Part shown: in pieces, positions 5,884 through 6,884 of the stretch | Layout: every line of letters begins with the position of its first letter | How positions within the stretch are numbered: position 1 is the first letter of the stretch | Source: Pseudomonadota bacterium | Lineage (GTDB): Bacteria; Pseudomonadota; Alphaproteobacteria; Sphingomonadales; Sphingomonadaceae | Direction of reading: 5' to 3' | Assembly: GCA_023413015.1 (NCBI GenBank) | Contig: JAEZQR010000108.1 | Span: 1-6,884 of the forward strand | DNA: 6,884 nt | The notes under the pieces: generated by a model | The model's database searches: none | Seen by the model: only the letters and a program-made list of their open reading frames with translations | Told to the model about the DNA's origin: nothing | Made by a program: the position numbers and the translations under genes

Positions 5884-6884
<1,001 letters not shown>

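Overview
The window is GC-rich chromosomal DNA from a Gram-negative bacterium, most likely an alphaproteobacterium of the Sphingomonadales. The basis is the high GC content, a large TonB-dependent receptor of sphingomonad style with a GGGGGAG-type ribosome binding site, and alphaproteobacterial protein style throughout. The genus assignment is inference; there is no rRNA or tRNA to anchor it.

Layout, left to right. A minus-strand gene is cut by the left edge (1-59); only what looks like the beginning of a signal peptide is visible. A minus-strand GT4-type glycosyltransferase follows (295-1521). It is divergent from a small secreted protein gene on the plus strand (1564-2004, DUF4402-like by eye), and the 42-bp gap between them carries a clean 20-bp inverted repeat. 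Downstream, 79 bases later, is a plus-strand winged-helix regulator (2084-2602). That gene converges on a 941-residue TonB-dependent receptor on the minus strand (2696-5521), and a strong GC hairpin with a T-run on the minus side separates them. The receptor is divergent from an ABC-F ATPase of the YheS type (5884 to beyond the right edge). The 362-bp gap between those two has several unexplained structures: three same-orientation CGCTAA motifs, a small ORF behind a very strong Shine-Dalgarno sequence, and a hairpin just upstream of the receptor's ribosome binding site.

Functionally these look like independent units, not one pathway: envelope glycosylation, an exported beta-rich protein with a possible local regulator, nutrient uptake across the outer membrane, and a ribosome-associated ATPase. 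I see no mobile element, CRISPR array, phage gene, toxin-antitoxin pair or defence system. I do not think the window contains a new multi-gene system. The observations worth checking are the two divergent regulatory regions, the leader of the receptor gene, the small secreted protein/regulator pair, and the three cysteine pairs in the receptor. Long open frames opposite the glycosyltransferase, receptor and ABC-F genes are antisense shadows typical of GC-rich DNA.
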